From positions 124,001 to 188,000 of the forward strand of contig NZ_BMJY01000001.1 in assembly GCF_014643695.1 (NCBI RefSeq): a stretch of 64,000 nt of DNA, in the 5' to 3' direction. The DNA comes from Microbacterium album (GTDB taxonomy: Bacteria; Actinomycetota; Actinomycetes; Actinomycetales; Microbacteriaceae). Positions 7,874 to 15,961 of the stretch are shown here, in pieces. The notes under the pieces are model-generated. The model was not told the origin of the DNA and did no database searches. It worked only from the letters and a program-made list of their open reading frames with translations. Position 1 is the stretch's first letter, and each line of letters begins with the position of its first letter. The position numbers and the translations under genes are program-made.

Positions 7874-9010
7874 TCATCCGGCAGTCTGCAGCGCCAGCTC
7901 CCATGCAGGGCTGAACGTGGCTGCGCGCGCAGCGGCGTCGAGCTTGACGGCCACCGACTCGAGGTCGTCGTCGAATAGGTCCGCATAGGTGTCTAGCGTC
8001 TCGGCGGCTGAAGCGTGCCCGAGCATGAGCTGCAGCACCTTCACGTTCGCTCCGGCGCTGACCGCGAGCGATGCGGCGGTGTGGCGTAGGTCGTGCGGGG
8101 TGATGCGGGGGAACGTCGGGTCGATCTTTTGGGCGCGGGAGACGGCGCCCTCGAACCAGCCGGTTCCGTTCTCCACGCGTCGGAGGAATCCGCCATCGGG
8201 GTTGCTGAACAGCAGGTCGTTTGGTCGGCGCGCGTCGAGGAGCGCGGCGATCTCGGCGCCCAGGACGGCGGGGTAGGGGACGTGTCGGTCCTCCCAGGAC
8301 TTCAGCTCTCCCTCGTGCACGACGCCGTTCACGGTGACGGCGTTCTTCTCGGCGTGGAGTCGGCGCTTGAGCTGGTTGACATGTCGTGCGCGCAGTGCGG
8401 TCGCTTCGCCCCAGCGAAGCCCGGTGTATCCCAGGACGCGGACGAGCGTGGGACGGGCGGAGCATCGGGCGAGGAGCTCGAGCTGCTGGTGGGATAGGTA
8501 GCTGCGGCCGGCCTTCTTCTTGGGCTTCTTCGGTCGGTTCTCGAGCCCTCGGGCGGGGTTCTTCTTGATGCGCCCGTCAGCGATCGCCATGTCGAGGATC
8601 CCGGCGAGCACGCCGAGCGCGCGCAGTGAGGTCGACGCGGACTTCTCGGAGGCGAGGCCGGCGAGCCACGCCTGCACTTCGGAAGGGACGATCGACCTGA
8701 TCTCGCGGTGACCCCAGAACGGTTCGACGTGGTTCCGCCAGGCGCGAGGCAGCGGGTCGTACGACGACGGCTTGAGGACCTTCTTGCCAGCGAGCCATAC
8801 GGGCGCGAGCTGCCCGACGGTGATCCGAGAAAGGGCGGGGTCGATGTACTCGCCGGTCGCCTTCGCGACGGTCACGGATGCGAGGAACACCTCGGCTTCC
8901 CGCTTCGTCTTGAACCCTCGCTTGTCGGTCTGGGACTTGTCGGGTTTCACGTAGCGGACGCGGTACCGCCTGCCCTTCGCGGTCGAGTAGGAGCTGATGC
9001 TGCCTGCCAT
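7874..9010 (-). CDS. int: phage integrase, tyrosine recombinase
   Basis: A 378-residue site-specific recombinase. The N-terminal ~60 residues form an arm-binding domain (RYRVRYVKPDKSQ, AEVFLASVTVAKATGEY). A SAM-like core-binding domain lies at ~65-160 and the catalytic domain covers the rest. Catalytic residues are visible: Arg in GLRWGE, HDLRHT, LGHAS and Tyr in DTYADLF. It catalyses recombination at tRNA-Lys. Start: the ATG at 9010 overlaps the stop of the ImmA-like gene (TGATG), and an upstream ATG gives an unlikely extension. It is the last gene of the leftward immunity operon. Confidence 0.95.
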   Translation of the reverse strand: MAGSISSYSTAKGRRYRVRYVKPDKSQTDKRGFKTKREAEVFLASVTVAKATGEYIDPALSRITVGQLAPVWLAGKKVLKPSSYDPLPRAWRNHVEPFWGHREIRSIVPSEVQAWLAGLASEKSASTSLRALGVLAGILDMAIADGRIKKNPARGLENRPKKPKKKAGRSYLSHQQLELLARCSARPTLVRVLGYTGLRWGEATALRARHVNQLKRRLHAEKNAVTVNGVVHEGELKSWEDRHVPYPAVLGAEIAALLDARRPNDLLFSNPDGGFLRRVENGTGWFEGAVSRAQKIDPTFPRITPHDLRHTAASLAVSAGANVKVLQLMLGHASAAETLDTYADLFDDDLESVAVKLDAAARAATFSPAWELALQTAG

Positions 9011-9459
9011 CAGGACGCCTGTGCCACGTTCTCGCGGTGGTCCCACTGTCCGGCGCCCATCTTCGGACGTTCGTAGACGACGTCACCGAGGCGGAGCAGC
9101 ATCCCCTTGTAGGCGTCGACGATCTCCACGGTCACGTCGAGGTCGTACGCCATCGAGGGGGAGTGCCCGTCGCGGAGACGCTCGACTTCCGCGAAAGCGT
9201 CTCGGTCGATGAGGAGACGTGCGGCCCACTCGAACGCTGCGCGCTCCTGGCGGGCGTGCTGCGGCCCGAAGATCGTCGGCGTGTGCCCGTGGACGGCGTG
9301 CCCGAGTTCGTGCGCGAGAACGGAGCGTGCGAGCCGCCGCGGCATGTGCGGGTTGAGGCGCACGGTACGGGACCCGTCGTGGTAGCCGCCGACCTTGCGG
9401 CCGCGGTGCTCGATCACGGTGAGGCCGAGCTCGTCGGCGAGGGCGAGTAGCTGCTGCAT
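9010..9459 (-). CDS. ImmA/IrrE-type metallopeptidase
   Basis: A 149-residue zinc protease with the HEXXH motif (LAHELGHAVHGH) and a downstream acidic helix (RQERAAFEWAARLLI) typical of ImmA/IrrE (COG2856). In ICEBs1 and related phages such proteases cleave the neighbouring repressor to induce the element. Here it lies just downstream of the repressor gene, with which it is nearly contiguous (5-nt gap), and upstream of the integrase. It probably takes part in derepression. Confidence 0.88.
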   Translation of the reverse strand: MQQLLALADELGLTVIEHRGRKVGGYHDGSRTVRLNPHMPRRLARSVLAHELGHAVHGHTPTIFGPQHARQERAAFEWAARLLIDRDAFAEVERLRDGHSPSMAYDLDVTVEIVDAYKGMLLRLGDVVYERPKMGAGQWDHRENVAQAS

Positions 9460-9463
9460 CGGA

Positions 9464-9919
9464 TCAGGGGTGGTAGTCGTCGGTGTCCTGGGAGTGGTCG
9501 ATGTCGCTCTCGAAAGCGACCTCGCCGAGAGCCTGGTCGTTGCCACCGACATTCGGCCGCATGTGCGTGACGTTCCCGAGCACTTCGCTGACGGGAACGT
9601 CGTAGGCGGTGTCCATCGAGGAGACGCGCAGGCGCCGCGCGACTTCCTCGACGATCTGCTCATCCGTGGCCGAGCGGAGGGCGGTCGCGGCCGCGTCGAT
9701 CCCAGCGTCCTCCCGGCTCAGGTGTCCGGTCGAGACCAGCGCCGGGATGACCGGGAGCTCGTACTCCCGGCACACCGCGCGGACCGTCTCGAAGGAGAGC
9801 TGGTCGAGGTTGATCTGCCGATTGAGAGTGCCCTGGTTCATCCCGACTCGGCGGGCGACTTCGCGGATGGAGTCCTTGCCTCGAACCTCGTCGATCCACT
9901 TCATGCTCACGTTGACCAT
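9464..9919 (-). CDS. phage repressor (immunity), HTH protein
   Basis: A 151-residue protein with an N-terminal XRE-like helix-turn-helix (SIREVARRVGMNQGTLNRQI) and an acidic C-terminal region. Its position beside an ImmA-like protease and its divergence from a Cro-like gene identify it as the likely lysogeny repressor. The start at 9919 is supported by AGGA 7-8 nt upstream; an ATG five codons in is possible. Probable binding sites are the TTGAC half-sites in 9912-9978. Confidence 0.82.
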   Translation of the reverse strand: MVNVSMKWIDEVRGKDSIREVARRVGMNQGTLNRQINLDQLSFETVRAVCREYELPVIPALVSTGHLSREDAGIDAAATALRSATDEQIVEEVARRLRVSSMDTAYDVPVSEVLGNVTHMRPNVGGNDQALGEVAFESDIDHSQDTDDYHP

Positions 9920-9991
9920 GTCTTAATCCTGAGTCATTCCTGTCTAACGCACAAGTCAATTGACGAACGCGGTTGACAGAGTGAGCGACAT
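9912..9991. promoter_or_regulatory. divergent immunity control region with TTGAC half-sites
   Basis: The repressor-Cro intergenic region has the palindrome GTCAATTGAC at 9955-9964 plus further TTGAC copies at 9912-9916 and 9973-9977. TTGACA at 9973-9978 could also be the -35 box of the rightward promoter. GAGCGACAT occurs at 9983-9991 and again at 10031-10039. These are plausible operators, but exact promoters could not be fixed by eye. Confidence 0.5.
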
Positions 9992-10007
9992 ATCGGACGC
10001 GTGACGC

Positions 10008-10295
10008 ATGAATCGGACAGTTGAGCAGGCGAGCGACATGATGGGCGTGATTCGTCCCGGTCTGCTCGACCGCCTGAAGGACCACTCGGGGATCAAGAGC
10101 GACGAGGCGTTCGCGCGGACTATCGGCGTGAGCCGGGAGACGCTGAACCGCCTCAAGAAGGGCGAGGAGCCGTCGCTTCGCACGGTGATCGGTATCGCTC
10201 ACGCGTTCGGGCTCGCGCTCGGCGAGGTCGTGACGACAGTGCCGCGGCCGGACGCGAGCGAGGCGACGAACGGCGCCCGGAGCGAGGCCGCCTGA
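10008..10295 (+). CDS. Cro-like HTH transcriptional regulator
   Basis: A 95-residue XRE-family protein whose helix-turn-helix is clear (DEAFARTIGVSRETLNRLKK, then EEPSLRTVIGIAHAFG). As the first rightward gene opposite the repressor it is the Cro equivalent, opening the lytic programme. ATGs at 10008, 10038 and 10041 are possible; none has a strong ribosome site. The stop overlaps the next start (TGATG). Confidence 0.82.
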   Translation: MNRTVEQASDMMGVIRPGLLDRLKDHSGIKSDEAFARTIGVSRETLNRLKKGEEPSLRTVIGIAHAFGLALGEVVTTVPRPDASEATNGARSEAA

Positions 10296-10534
10296 TGGCC
10301 GCCAACGTCGTGCCGCTGCGCTCGAAGGCGCAGGCAGGGGAGCAGCAGTGGCTCTCGCCTGAGCAGGTGTGCGAGCGGGTCCCCGGGATGACCATCGACC
10401 GGCTCAAGGACATGCGCAAGCGCGGCGTCGGGCCGAAGTACTACAAGCCGACGCTGAAGACGGTGACCTACAGCTCGCGGGATATCGACACGTGGGTCGA
10501 GTCCACGGTCGTGACGACGAGGGAGCAGTCGTGA
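10295..10534 (+). CDS. excisionase-like winged-helix protein
   Basis: A 79-residue protein with an excisionase/MerR-type fold (WLSPEQVCERVPG, RLKDMRKRGVGPKYYKP, YSSRDIDTWVES). Such proteins bend att DNA and steer integrase toward excision; a role as an early regulator is also possible. It is coupled by TGATG to the Cro-like gene and by GTGA to the next. Confidence 0.75.
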   Translation: MAANVVPLRSKAQAGEQQWLSPEQVCERVPGMTIDRLKDMRKRGVGPKYYKPTLKTVTYSSRDIDTWVESTVVTTREQS

Positions 10535-10830
10535 TCGCCGTGCGCTGGGCGGCGCTCGTCGTCGCGGTCGCGTGCATGGCTGGGGCGTTGCACGCCGGGG
10601 TCGTGAACGGGTTCGTGCTGGCCGGCCTGGTGCTCCTGGTCGTGTTCGTGTGGCCGGCGCTGCCGTTCGTGTTGTGGGGTGTCGTCGCGGACGTGGTGTC
10701 CCCGGTGTGCCTGGACTGCCGGGACGGCAGGCACCTCGCTTGCGACGGCGGGTGCGACTGCCCGGTCGACCACGCCATTGAGCAACTCATCGCAGATGTC
10801 GATGCTCGGGCCGCCGGTGGTGTGCGATGA
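10531..10830 (+). CDS. small membrane protein with Cys-rich segment
   Basis: A 99-residue protein beginning at a GTG that overlaps the previous stop. Two membrane segments occupy residues ~5-50 (LVVAVACMAGAL, LAGLVLLVVFVWPALPFVL). They are followed by a cysteine cluster (CLDCRDGRHLACDGGCDC) that could bind a metal. No family was recognised. Confidence 0.65.
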   Translation: MIAVRWAALVVAVACMAGALHAGVVNGFVLAGLVLLVVFVWPALPFVLWGVVADVVSPVCLDCRDGRHLACDGGCDCPVDHAIEQLIADVDARAAGGVR

Positions 10831-10952
10831 GCTTCCCGCTGCCTGATCTCGAGGCGAAGCCGGTCCGCTGGTGGCAGCCGTGGGCTGTGGCTGGTGCGGT
10901 GCTGTTCGTGGTCGATGTGGTCGGCCTGGCTGTGGCGGCGGTGGTCCTGTGA
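10827..10952 (+). CDS. 41-residue single-pass membrane protein
   Basis: A very short gene locked between its neighbours by ATGA and GTGA overlaps, which support its reality. It encodes MSFPLPDLEAK, a Trp-rich turn, then one hydrophobic segment (AVAGAVLFVVDVVGLAVAA). Function unknown. Confidence 0.6.
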   Translation: MSFPLPDLEAKPVRWWQPWAVAGAVLFVVDVVGLAVAAVVL

Positions 10953-11200
10953 GCGTGCTGCTGGATCAGGAGACGGTCGTGCTCGAGGGGCTCGACTTCG
11001 AGCCTCGGTGTGAGGAGCGATACAGCGAGGAGCACGCGGCGACCCACACCATCATCTGCCGAGTCTGCGGTGGCGCTGTGCTCGCCTGTGAGAAGCACCT
11101 GGCGCATGCGCGGTGGCTGCTCCGAGACGAAGCGAAGCACATCCCGTGCGGCTCGGTCGAGCAGGGCTTCGACCTGCTGTTCACGTGGAGGCCACTGTGA
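10949..11200 (+). CDS. small zinc-finger-like phage protein
   Basis: An 83-residue protein from a GTG start overlapping the previous stop. Cys/His positions (HTIICRVCGG, CEKHLAHARW, HIPCGS) suggest a metal site. It lies just upstream of the RuvC-like gene and overlaps it by GTGA. No known family. Confidence 0.65.
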   Translation: MSVLLDQETVVLEGLDFEPRCEERYSEEHAATHTIICRVCGGAVLACEKHLAHARWLLRDEAKHIPCGSVEQGFDLLFTWRPL

Positions 11201-11772
11201 ACGTCCTCGGCGTAGACCCCAGCCTGACGTGCTCGGGTGTGGCGGTCGTGGAGTGGAACGCGGGCTCGCCGATCGCGGCGCCGTTTTGGGACACATGGCG
11301 TGCCCGGGCGGCGAAGCCGGAAGTCGCGACCGTGGCGGCCACGCGCCGCCGGATCCGGGTGATGTTGCGGGAGATCCTCGCGTTCGTCCCGGCGACGCTC
11401 GACCTCGCTGTGGTGGAGGGCCCGTCGTTCGGGTCGCGCACGGCTCTGTCGCTCGCAGACGAGCGCGCCGGCCTGCGGTGGATGCTCATCGATCAGCTCA
11501 TGGCGCGGGTCGTCTCGCCGGATCGGGTGGTGGTCGTGCAGCCACGCAGTCGTGCGCTGCTCGCCACCGGGAGCGGCAAGGCGAGCAAGACGCAGGTGCT
11601 CGACACGGTGCGCGCGCTCGTCCCCGGCGCGCACATCCCCAACCACGACGTCGCTGACGCCGTCGCGCTGGCTGCGGCCGGCGCCCATCATCTCGGGCTC
11701 TCGCTGCCGTACAGCGACGCCCAGTCGAAGGCTCACGCGCGGATCGCGTGGCCGACAGCAGACGCGGCCTGA
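11197..11772 (+). CDS. RuvC-like Holliday junction resolvase
   Basis: A 191-residue RNase H-fold nuclease. It starts with LGVDPSLTCSGVAVV (first catalytic Asp), has the second acidic motif VVEGPSFG, and ends with HDVADAVALAAAG carrying the final Asp. Phage RuvC-like enzymes resolve branched DNA before packaging. The GTG start at 11197 overlaps the upstream stop. It is consistent with the recombination genes that follow. Confidence 0.87.
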   Translation: MNVLGVDPSLTCSGVAVVEWNAGSPIAAPFWDTWRARAAKPEVATVAATRRRIRVMLREILAFVPATLDLAVVEGPSFGSRTALSLADERAGLRWMLIDQLMARVVSPDRVVVVQPRSRALLATGSGKASKTQVLDTVRALVPGAHIPNHDVADAVALAAAGAHHLGLSLPYSDAQSKAHARIAWPTADAA

Positions 11773-11798
11773 GCCGCACAACAGGGAGAGAGGCAGAC

Positions 11799-12107
11799 AT
11801 GGAGACCAAGCCGACCAGCTTCGCGCGCGGGGTGCCGCCGGAGGAGCGCAACGGGTTCTACGGCATGGAGGGCGACCTGATCGCGAACGCGCAGGACGCG
11901 CAGCCGATCGTCGCGATCGTGACGTACACGCTCGACGAGGTCGTGACGAAGACGCTGGCGGGTGAGACGTACCCGGTGGTGAAGGCGTTCTCGATCGAGC
12001 CGCTGCACGACGAGAAGGCGATCGTGGCGGCGATCAAGCTCCGGGACGCGGCGATGAAGCAGCGGACGGGCGTCGACACGCTCGATCTGCCCGAGGTGGA
12101 CGAATGA
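11799..12107 (+). CDS. hypothetical phage protein
   Basis: A 102-residue mixed alpha/beta protein (ARGVPPEERNGFYGMEGDLI, IVTYTLDEVVTKTL). The ATG at 11799 has AGGGAGAG upstream. It overlaps the exonuclease start by ATGA, so it may be functionally tied to the recombination pair. No family was recognised. Confidence 0.75.
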   Translation: METKPTSFARGVPPEERNGFYGMEGDLIANAQDAQPIVAIVTYTLDEVVTKTLAGETYPVVKAFSIEPLHDEKAIVAAIKLRDAAMKQRTGVDTLDLPEVDE

Positions 12108-12892
12108 GCGCGCCCACGCTGTTTCCGCAGTTCAAGCGCCGCAACCACGGGCGAGGGCACTCGTACTACATCGATGGCGAGAAGGTCGACGGCGTCACGA
12201 CCCTGCTCGGCGACGGCGCCCGAAAGAAGGCCCTCGAGGCGTGGAACGGCAACGTGGTCGCGGACTACGCGGTCGACCACTGGGACGAGCTGTCCAAGCT
12301 GCCGTTCTCGCAGCGTCTCGACCGGCTGAAGAAGTCCCGCTACGAGGTGCGTGACGAGGCCGCGCGCCGCGGCTCCGAGGTGCACAACCTGGCCGAGCAG
12401 ATTCTGCGCGGCGAGGAGGTCGCTGTGCCGGACGAGCTCGCCGGCCATGTCGAGTCCGCTGTCCGGTTCATGGACGAGTGGGAGGTCGAGGAGCTGCTCG
12501 TTGAGGCGCCCGGGGTGAACCTCGAGCACCGGTACGGCGGCACGTTCGATCTGCTGTTCCGGTCGCGCCGGTTCCCGGGGCGCACGTTCCTCGCGGACTG
12601 GAAGACGTCGAAGGACATCTACGGCGAGACGGCGCTGCAGCTCGAGGCGTACTCGCGGTTCGACTTCGTGCTCGGCACCGGCGGCGGCGAGGTGCCGCTG
12701 TCGGAGTTCGGGATTACCGATCACGTCGCGATCCACATCAAGGCGGACACGTACGTCGTCTACCCGATGCAGCGCGGCGACGACGTGTGGCAGCGGTTCC
12801 TCGCGACGGCGGCGTCGGCGCGCGCGAACCGCAAGGACGACATCGAGGCGCTGCGTGGCGACGCGATGTACCTGCCGGGGGTGGCGGCATGA
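12104..12892 (+). CDS. RecB/Cas4-like PD-(D/E)XK exonuclease
   Basis: A 262-residue nuclease. The catalytic core is visible: RGSEVHNLAEQI, then GGTFDLLF (first Asp), FLADWKTSK (D-x-K) and a trailing QLEAYSRF helix. This corresponds to the PDDEXK_1 family. It probably resects double-strand ends to make ssDNA for the adjacent RecT-like annealase, as in Exo/Beta-type pairs. ATGA overlaps on both sides. Confidence 0.85.
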   Translation: MSAPTLFPQFKRRNHGRGHSYYIDGEKVDGVTTLLGDGARKKALEAWNGNVVADYAVDHWDELSKLPFSQRLDRLKKSRYEVRDEAARRGSEVHNLAEQILRGEEVAVPDELAGHVESAVRFMDEWEVEELLVEAPGVNLEHRYGGTFDLLFRSRRFPGRTFLADWKTSKDIYGETALQLEAYSRFDFVLGTGGGEVPLSEFGITDHVAIHIKADTYVVYPMQRGDDVWQRFLATAASARANRKDDIEALRGDAMYLPGVAA

Positions 12893-13749
12893 CCGAGCAG
12901 CAGGAGGCCCCGGTGGAGGAGCACGGCACGGAGGTGGAGCTCGCGCCGCAGCGTGGCGAGGTCGCGGCCGCGCAGCCGACCGCTGAGGCGGGTGTCGAGT
13001 GGGGGTCTGAGCAGCTGCTCCGGTTCGTGCGTGACCTGCAGCTGGCGCACACTGCGGCTCGTGCGCTCGTGAAGACGTCGTTCGTCCCGCAGTCGTACCA
13101 GGGCAAGCCGGAGGAGGCGGCGGCCGCGATCGTCACCGGTCAGGGCATCGGACTGGCTCCGTTGGCGTCGTTGCGGTCGATGGACGTCATCCAGGGCACG
13201 CCGGCGTTCCGGGCGATCACGATCCGCGCGATCGTGCAGTCGCACGGGCACGAGATCTGGGTCGAGGAGTCCACGTCGCACCGCGCGATCGTGAAGGGTC
13301 GCCGCAAGGGCACGGACAAGATCGAGACCTCCGTGTGGGACATGGACCGAGCCCGCGCTCTGGGTCTGACGAACAAGGCGAACTGGAAGAACCAGCCGGG
13401 CGCGATGCTCGTTGCTCGTGCGACTGCTGAGGTCGGGCGTCTGATCGCCGCGGACGCCCTGCTCGGCATGGCGTACTCGATCGAGGAGCTCGAGGACGGG
13501 GCGACTCCGGAACCGGTGGAGGAGAAGCCGAAGGCGGCGCGTGCGACGCGGACGGTGGCGCGGAAGCCGCGCGGCGCTGTGAGCGCACCAGAAGCGCAGG
13601 ACGCTCCGGATGCACCCGCGGCGGATGTTCTCGCGCAGGACGGGCGCACAGAACCGGAGAGCACTGGTTCTGAGTCGGAGGAGGAGTACGAGGCGCGTGT
13701 GGCGGCGGAGTACGGGGCCGCGGTGGCGCGTGGGGAGGTGCAGTCATGA
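12889..13749 (+). CDS. RecT-like single-strand annealing protein
   Basis: A 286-residue protein. Residues ~45-200 match the RecT family layout (ARALVKTSFVPQSYQGKPEE, VTGQGIGLAPLASLRSM, PGAMLVARATAEVGRLI), followed by a disordered acidic/Pro tail. It promotes annealing of homologous ssDNA. Its direct coupling to the exonuclease gene supports this assignment. Confidence 0.85.
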   Translation: MTEQQEAPVEEHGTEVELAPQRGEVAAAQPTAEAGVEWGSEQLLRFVRDLQLAHTAARALVKTSFVPQSYQGKPEEAAAAIVTGQGIGLAPLASLRSMDVIQGTPAFRAITIRAIVQSHGHEIWVEESTSHRAIVKGRRKGTDKIETSVWDMDRARALGLTNKANWKNQPGAMLVARATAEVGRLIAADALLGMAYSIEELEDGATPEPVEEKPKAARATRTVARKPRGAVSAPEAQDAPDAPAADVLAQDGRTEPESTGSESEEEYEARVAAEYGAAVARGEVQS

Positions 13750-14270
13750 ACGAGTTCAAGGCGAGCAACGGGGTGGCAGTGCGGCTCGTGTCGGCGGGGC
13801 TGGAAGCCCAGGTCGACAACGGGATCGGTGTCATTCACCTCGCGCTCGATCGCACGGCCGCTCTCCGTGAGTTCTTCCTGCACGAGCGTGACGAGCAGCT
13901 CGGCCGGTGGCGGTGGCCGGAGAACCCCGACTACGTGGTGTACCCGCGCGAGGAGCGCCGCGTCCGGGTCATCCATGAGCCGACTGGCGACTTCGCTGAT
14001 TCCGTCCGTGGCACGACCATTCCGGGGCCGGTGAAGGATGCCGCTCGTGCCTACTTCGATGCTCACCCTGAGCCGAAGCCGTGGCGCGACGCGAAGCCCG
14101 GCGAGGTGTGGGTGGTCACCAAGGACGACACGGAGGGCGAGTTCGCGGCAGTCGTGAGCGACCCTGTCGTGACCGGCCGCACATCCTTCGACGCCGCAGC
14201 GATCAGCTTCCCCGTGACCGATCTCCGGATCACCGCGGCTCGCCGCATCTGGCCGGGGGCGACGTCGTGA
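13746..14270 (+). CDS. hypothetical phage protein
   Basis: A 174-residue protein with no recognised family. It has an N-terminal beta-rich part (ASNGVAVRLVSAGLEAQV) and a central segment (FFLHERDEQLGRWRWPENPD). It overlaps both neighbours by 4 nt within the early operon. Confidence 0.75.
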   Translation: MNEFKASNGVAVRLVSAGLEAQVDNGIGVIHLALDRTAALREFFLHERDEQLGRWRWPENPDYVVYPREERRVRVIHEPTGDFADSVRGTTIPGPVKDAARAYFDAHPEPKPWRDAKPGEVWVVTKDDTEGEFAAVVSDPVVTGRTSFDAAAISFPVTDLRITAARRIWPGATS

Positions 14271-14581
14271 GCGCCGTCGTCGATGCTCCCGTGGTGCGCA
14301 CGGAGGACGGGGCGATCCTCGGCCCGGACTGGCGCCGTGCGGGCCTCGCGCGCCCGGAGTACACGGTGCCTGGTCGGATCCCGGCGGACGGTGTGCAGCC
14401 CGGTGACACGATCCGGGTGCTCGACATGGATCTGGTCGTGCTGAAGGTGTGGCGGGACCGTCCGCCGTTCGCTGCCGGCATCCGGGTGCTGGCCCGCACC
14501 GTCCGGGGTGCGGAGCTGGTGTTCGAGTACGCAGAGCGAGACATGGTCGACGTCGTCGCGGTAGGAGCGTTCGACCGATGA
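14267..14581 (+). CDS. hypothetical phage protein
   Basis: A 104-residue, mostly beta protein starting at a GTG that overlaps the previous stop (GTGA). The core (GDTIRVLDMDLVVLKVW) looks like a small beta-barrel, but no family is assigned. Confidence 0.7.
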   Translation: MSAVVDAPVVRTEDGAILGPDWRRAGLARPEYTVPGRIPADGVQPGDTIRVLDMDLVVLKVWRDRPPFAAGIRVLARTVRGAELVFEYAERDMVDVVAVGAFDR

Positions 14582-15051
14582 GCGAGCTGCCTCCCGCCCG
14601 GATCACGGATCCCGCGTCGGCGGTTGCCTGGTCGCACTACGTGCGCGAGAAGGTCACCCCGACGCCGGATCCGTCGCACATCGTCGCCCCTGACGACGTG
14701 ATCGCTGAGCTGCAGAACCTGAAGGCCGCGGCCGGCCGGATGGTGCTGGTCGTGAAGGAGGCCGACGACCTCCGCGGGACCGCAGCGCGGGCCCTGGCCC
14801 GGGCGACGGCGAAGGCTCAGATGCAGGTCCGGGAGGAGGCGAAGGCCGAGAAGCTCACCGTCGACGAGAAGGCCGCTCGCGTGGAGCAGCTGACCGCGAC
14901 GGAGGCGGACGAGGCGGCGGTCGCGGAGCGGGCGTACCAGTACGCGCGCTCCGTGGCCCGCCTGGTCGACGACCAGAAGTCGGCGGTGCAGACGATCGCT
15001 CGGCTGGTGGAGCTGACGTTCTCGCTCGCGGGATCTCGGAGGGCCGGCTGA
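14578..15051 (+). CDS. hypothetical coiled-coil phage protein
   Basis: A 157-residue, highly helical Ala/Glu/Lys-rich protein (KAQMQVREEAKAEKL, VEQLTATEADEAAVAERA) likely to form a coiled coil. It starts at an ATG overlapping the previous stop and ends in TGATG with the HNH gene. Function unknown. Confidence 0.72.
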   Translation: MSELPPARITDPASAVAWSHYVREKVTPTPDPSHIVAPDDVIAELQNLKAAAGRMVLVVKEADDLRGTAARALARATAKAQMQVREEAKAEKLTVDEKAARVEQLTATEADEAAVAERAYQYARSVARLVDDQKSAVQTIARLVELTFSLAGSRRAG

Positions 15052-15569
15052 TGGGCATCCGAACGCTGAGGGCTGGCGACCCGATCCCCGCTGGCGAGCC
15101 ACGTCGCTACCTGACCGGCGCCGGCTACATCAAGCTGCGCTGGAAGGTCGGCGTCGAGGACTACGTCGAGGTGTACGAGCACCGATTCGTGATGGGGATG
15201 CCCGACGATGACCTGCAGGTGCACCACCGCAACCGTGGACGCCGCGACAACCGTCCCGAGAACCTGGTCGTCCTCTCCGCCGCCGAGCACCGGGCGCTGC
15301 ACGACGCAGAAGATCGTCCGGAGTTCGAGCGGCGCATGGCGGAGCGTGGCGGATATCGGTCACGAGCCGCGCAGCAGAAGGCCGAACGCGCCGCCGCTCG
15401 ACGTGCTGCGTTGCACCGCCGCGCGCTCGCGATGCGAGCAATGTACGAGGCCGGATCGACGACGACGGAGATCGGTGATGCGTTCGGGATCCACTCGTCG
15501 AACGTCAGTATCCACCTGCGCCGCGTCGGTACGGAGATGCGGCCGTTCAGCTCGAGGTCGCGGCGATGA
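15051..15569 (+). CDS. HNH endonuclease with C-terminal HTH
   Basis: A 172-residue protein with an HNH_3-type core (YEHRFVMGMP, LQVHHRNRGRRDNRPENLVV, AEHRALH) and a C-terminal helix-turn-helix (STTTEIGDAFGIHSSNVSIH). It resembles free-standing homing or phage-associated HNH enzymes that cut target DNA. It sits between unknown early genes with tight overlaps. Confidence 0.85.
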   Translation: MGIRTLRAGDPIPAGEPRRYLTGAGYIKLRWKVGVEDYVEVYEHRFVMGMPDDDLQVHHRNRGRRDNRPENLVVLSAAEHRALHDAEDRPEFERRMAERGGYRSRAAQQKAERAAARRAALHRRALAMRAMYEAGSTTTEIGDAFGIHSSNVSIHLRRVGTEMRPFSSRSRR

Positions 15570-15961
15570 GCGCGGGCGGCAAGTTCCCGGCGGCGATGGT
15601 CCGGTTGATCTTCTTCGAGCGCGAGGGAGAGGCGTGCTTCATGTGCCGGAAGCCGCTGCGGTGGCATGAGCGCGGCATGGCGTGGTCGCTACACCACCGC
15701 AAGCCGCGCGGCATGGGCGGCACCTCCCGACAGGTGTCGCCGGCGGATGGCCTGGTCTTGTGCGGAAGCGGTGTGTCTGGCGATCACGGCTGGGCGGAGG
15801 CGAACCGGGCGCGCGCGATCGAGATGGGCGTGCTCATCTCGGCGCACGGCGTCGGCCCGGCGTTCGAGCCGGAGAACGTGCGGGTGCAACGGAACTCAGG
15901 CAGCTGGTGGCTGCTGACGCGCGATGGTCGCGCGGTGGAAGTGGAAGGAGGAGCGCGGTGA
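15566..15961 (+). CDS. HNH-like nuclease
   Basis: A 131-residue protein with a CFMCRKPL zinc knuckle, then SLHHRKPRGMGG (the double-His region) and a later GDHGWAEANRARA helix containing the final His/Asn residues. This is the pattern of compact HNH nucleases. A second HNH gene in direct succession is unusual. It overlaps neighbours by ATGA and GTGA. Confidence 0.8.
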   Translation: MSAGGKFPAAMVRLIFFEREGEACFMCRKPLRWHERGMAWSLHHRKPRGMGGTSRQVSPADGLVLCGSGVSGDHGWAEANRARAIEMGVLISAHGVGPAFEPENVRVQRNSGSWWLLTRDGRAVEVEGGAR

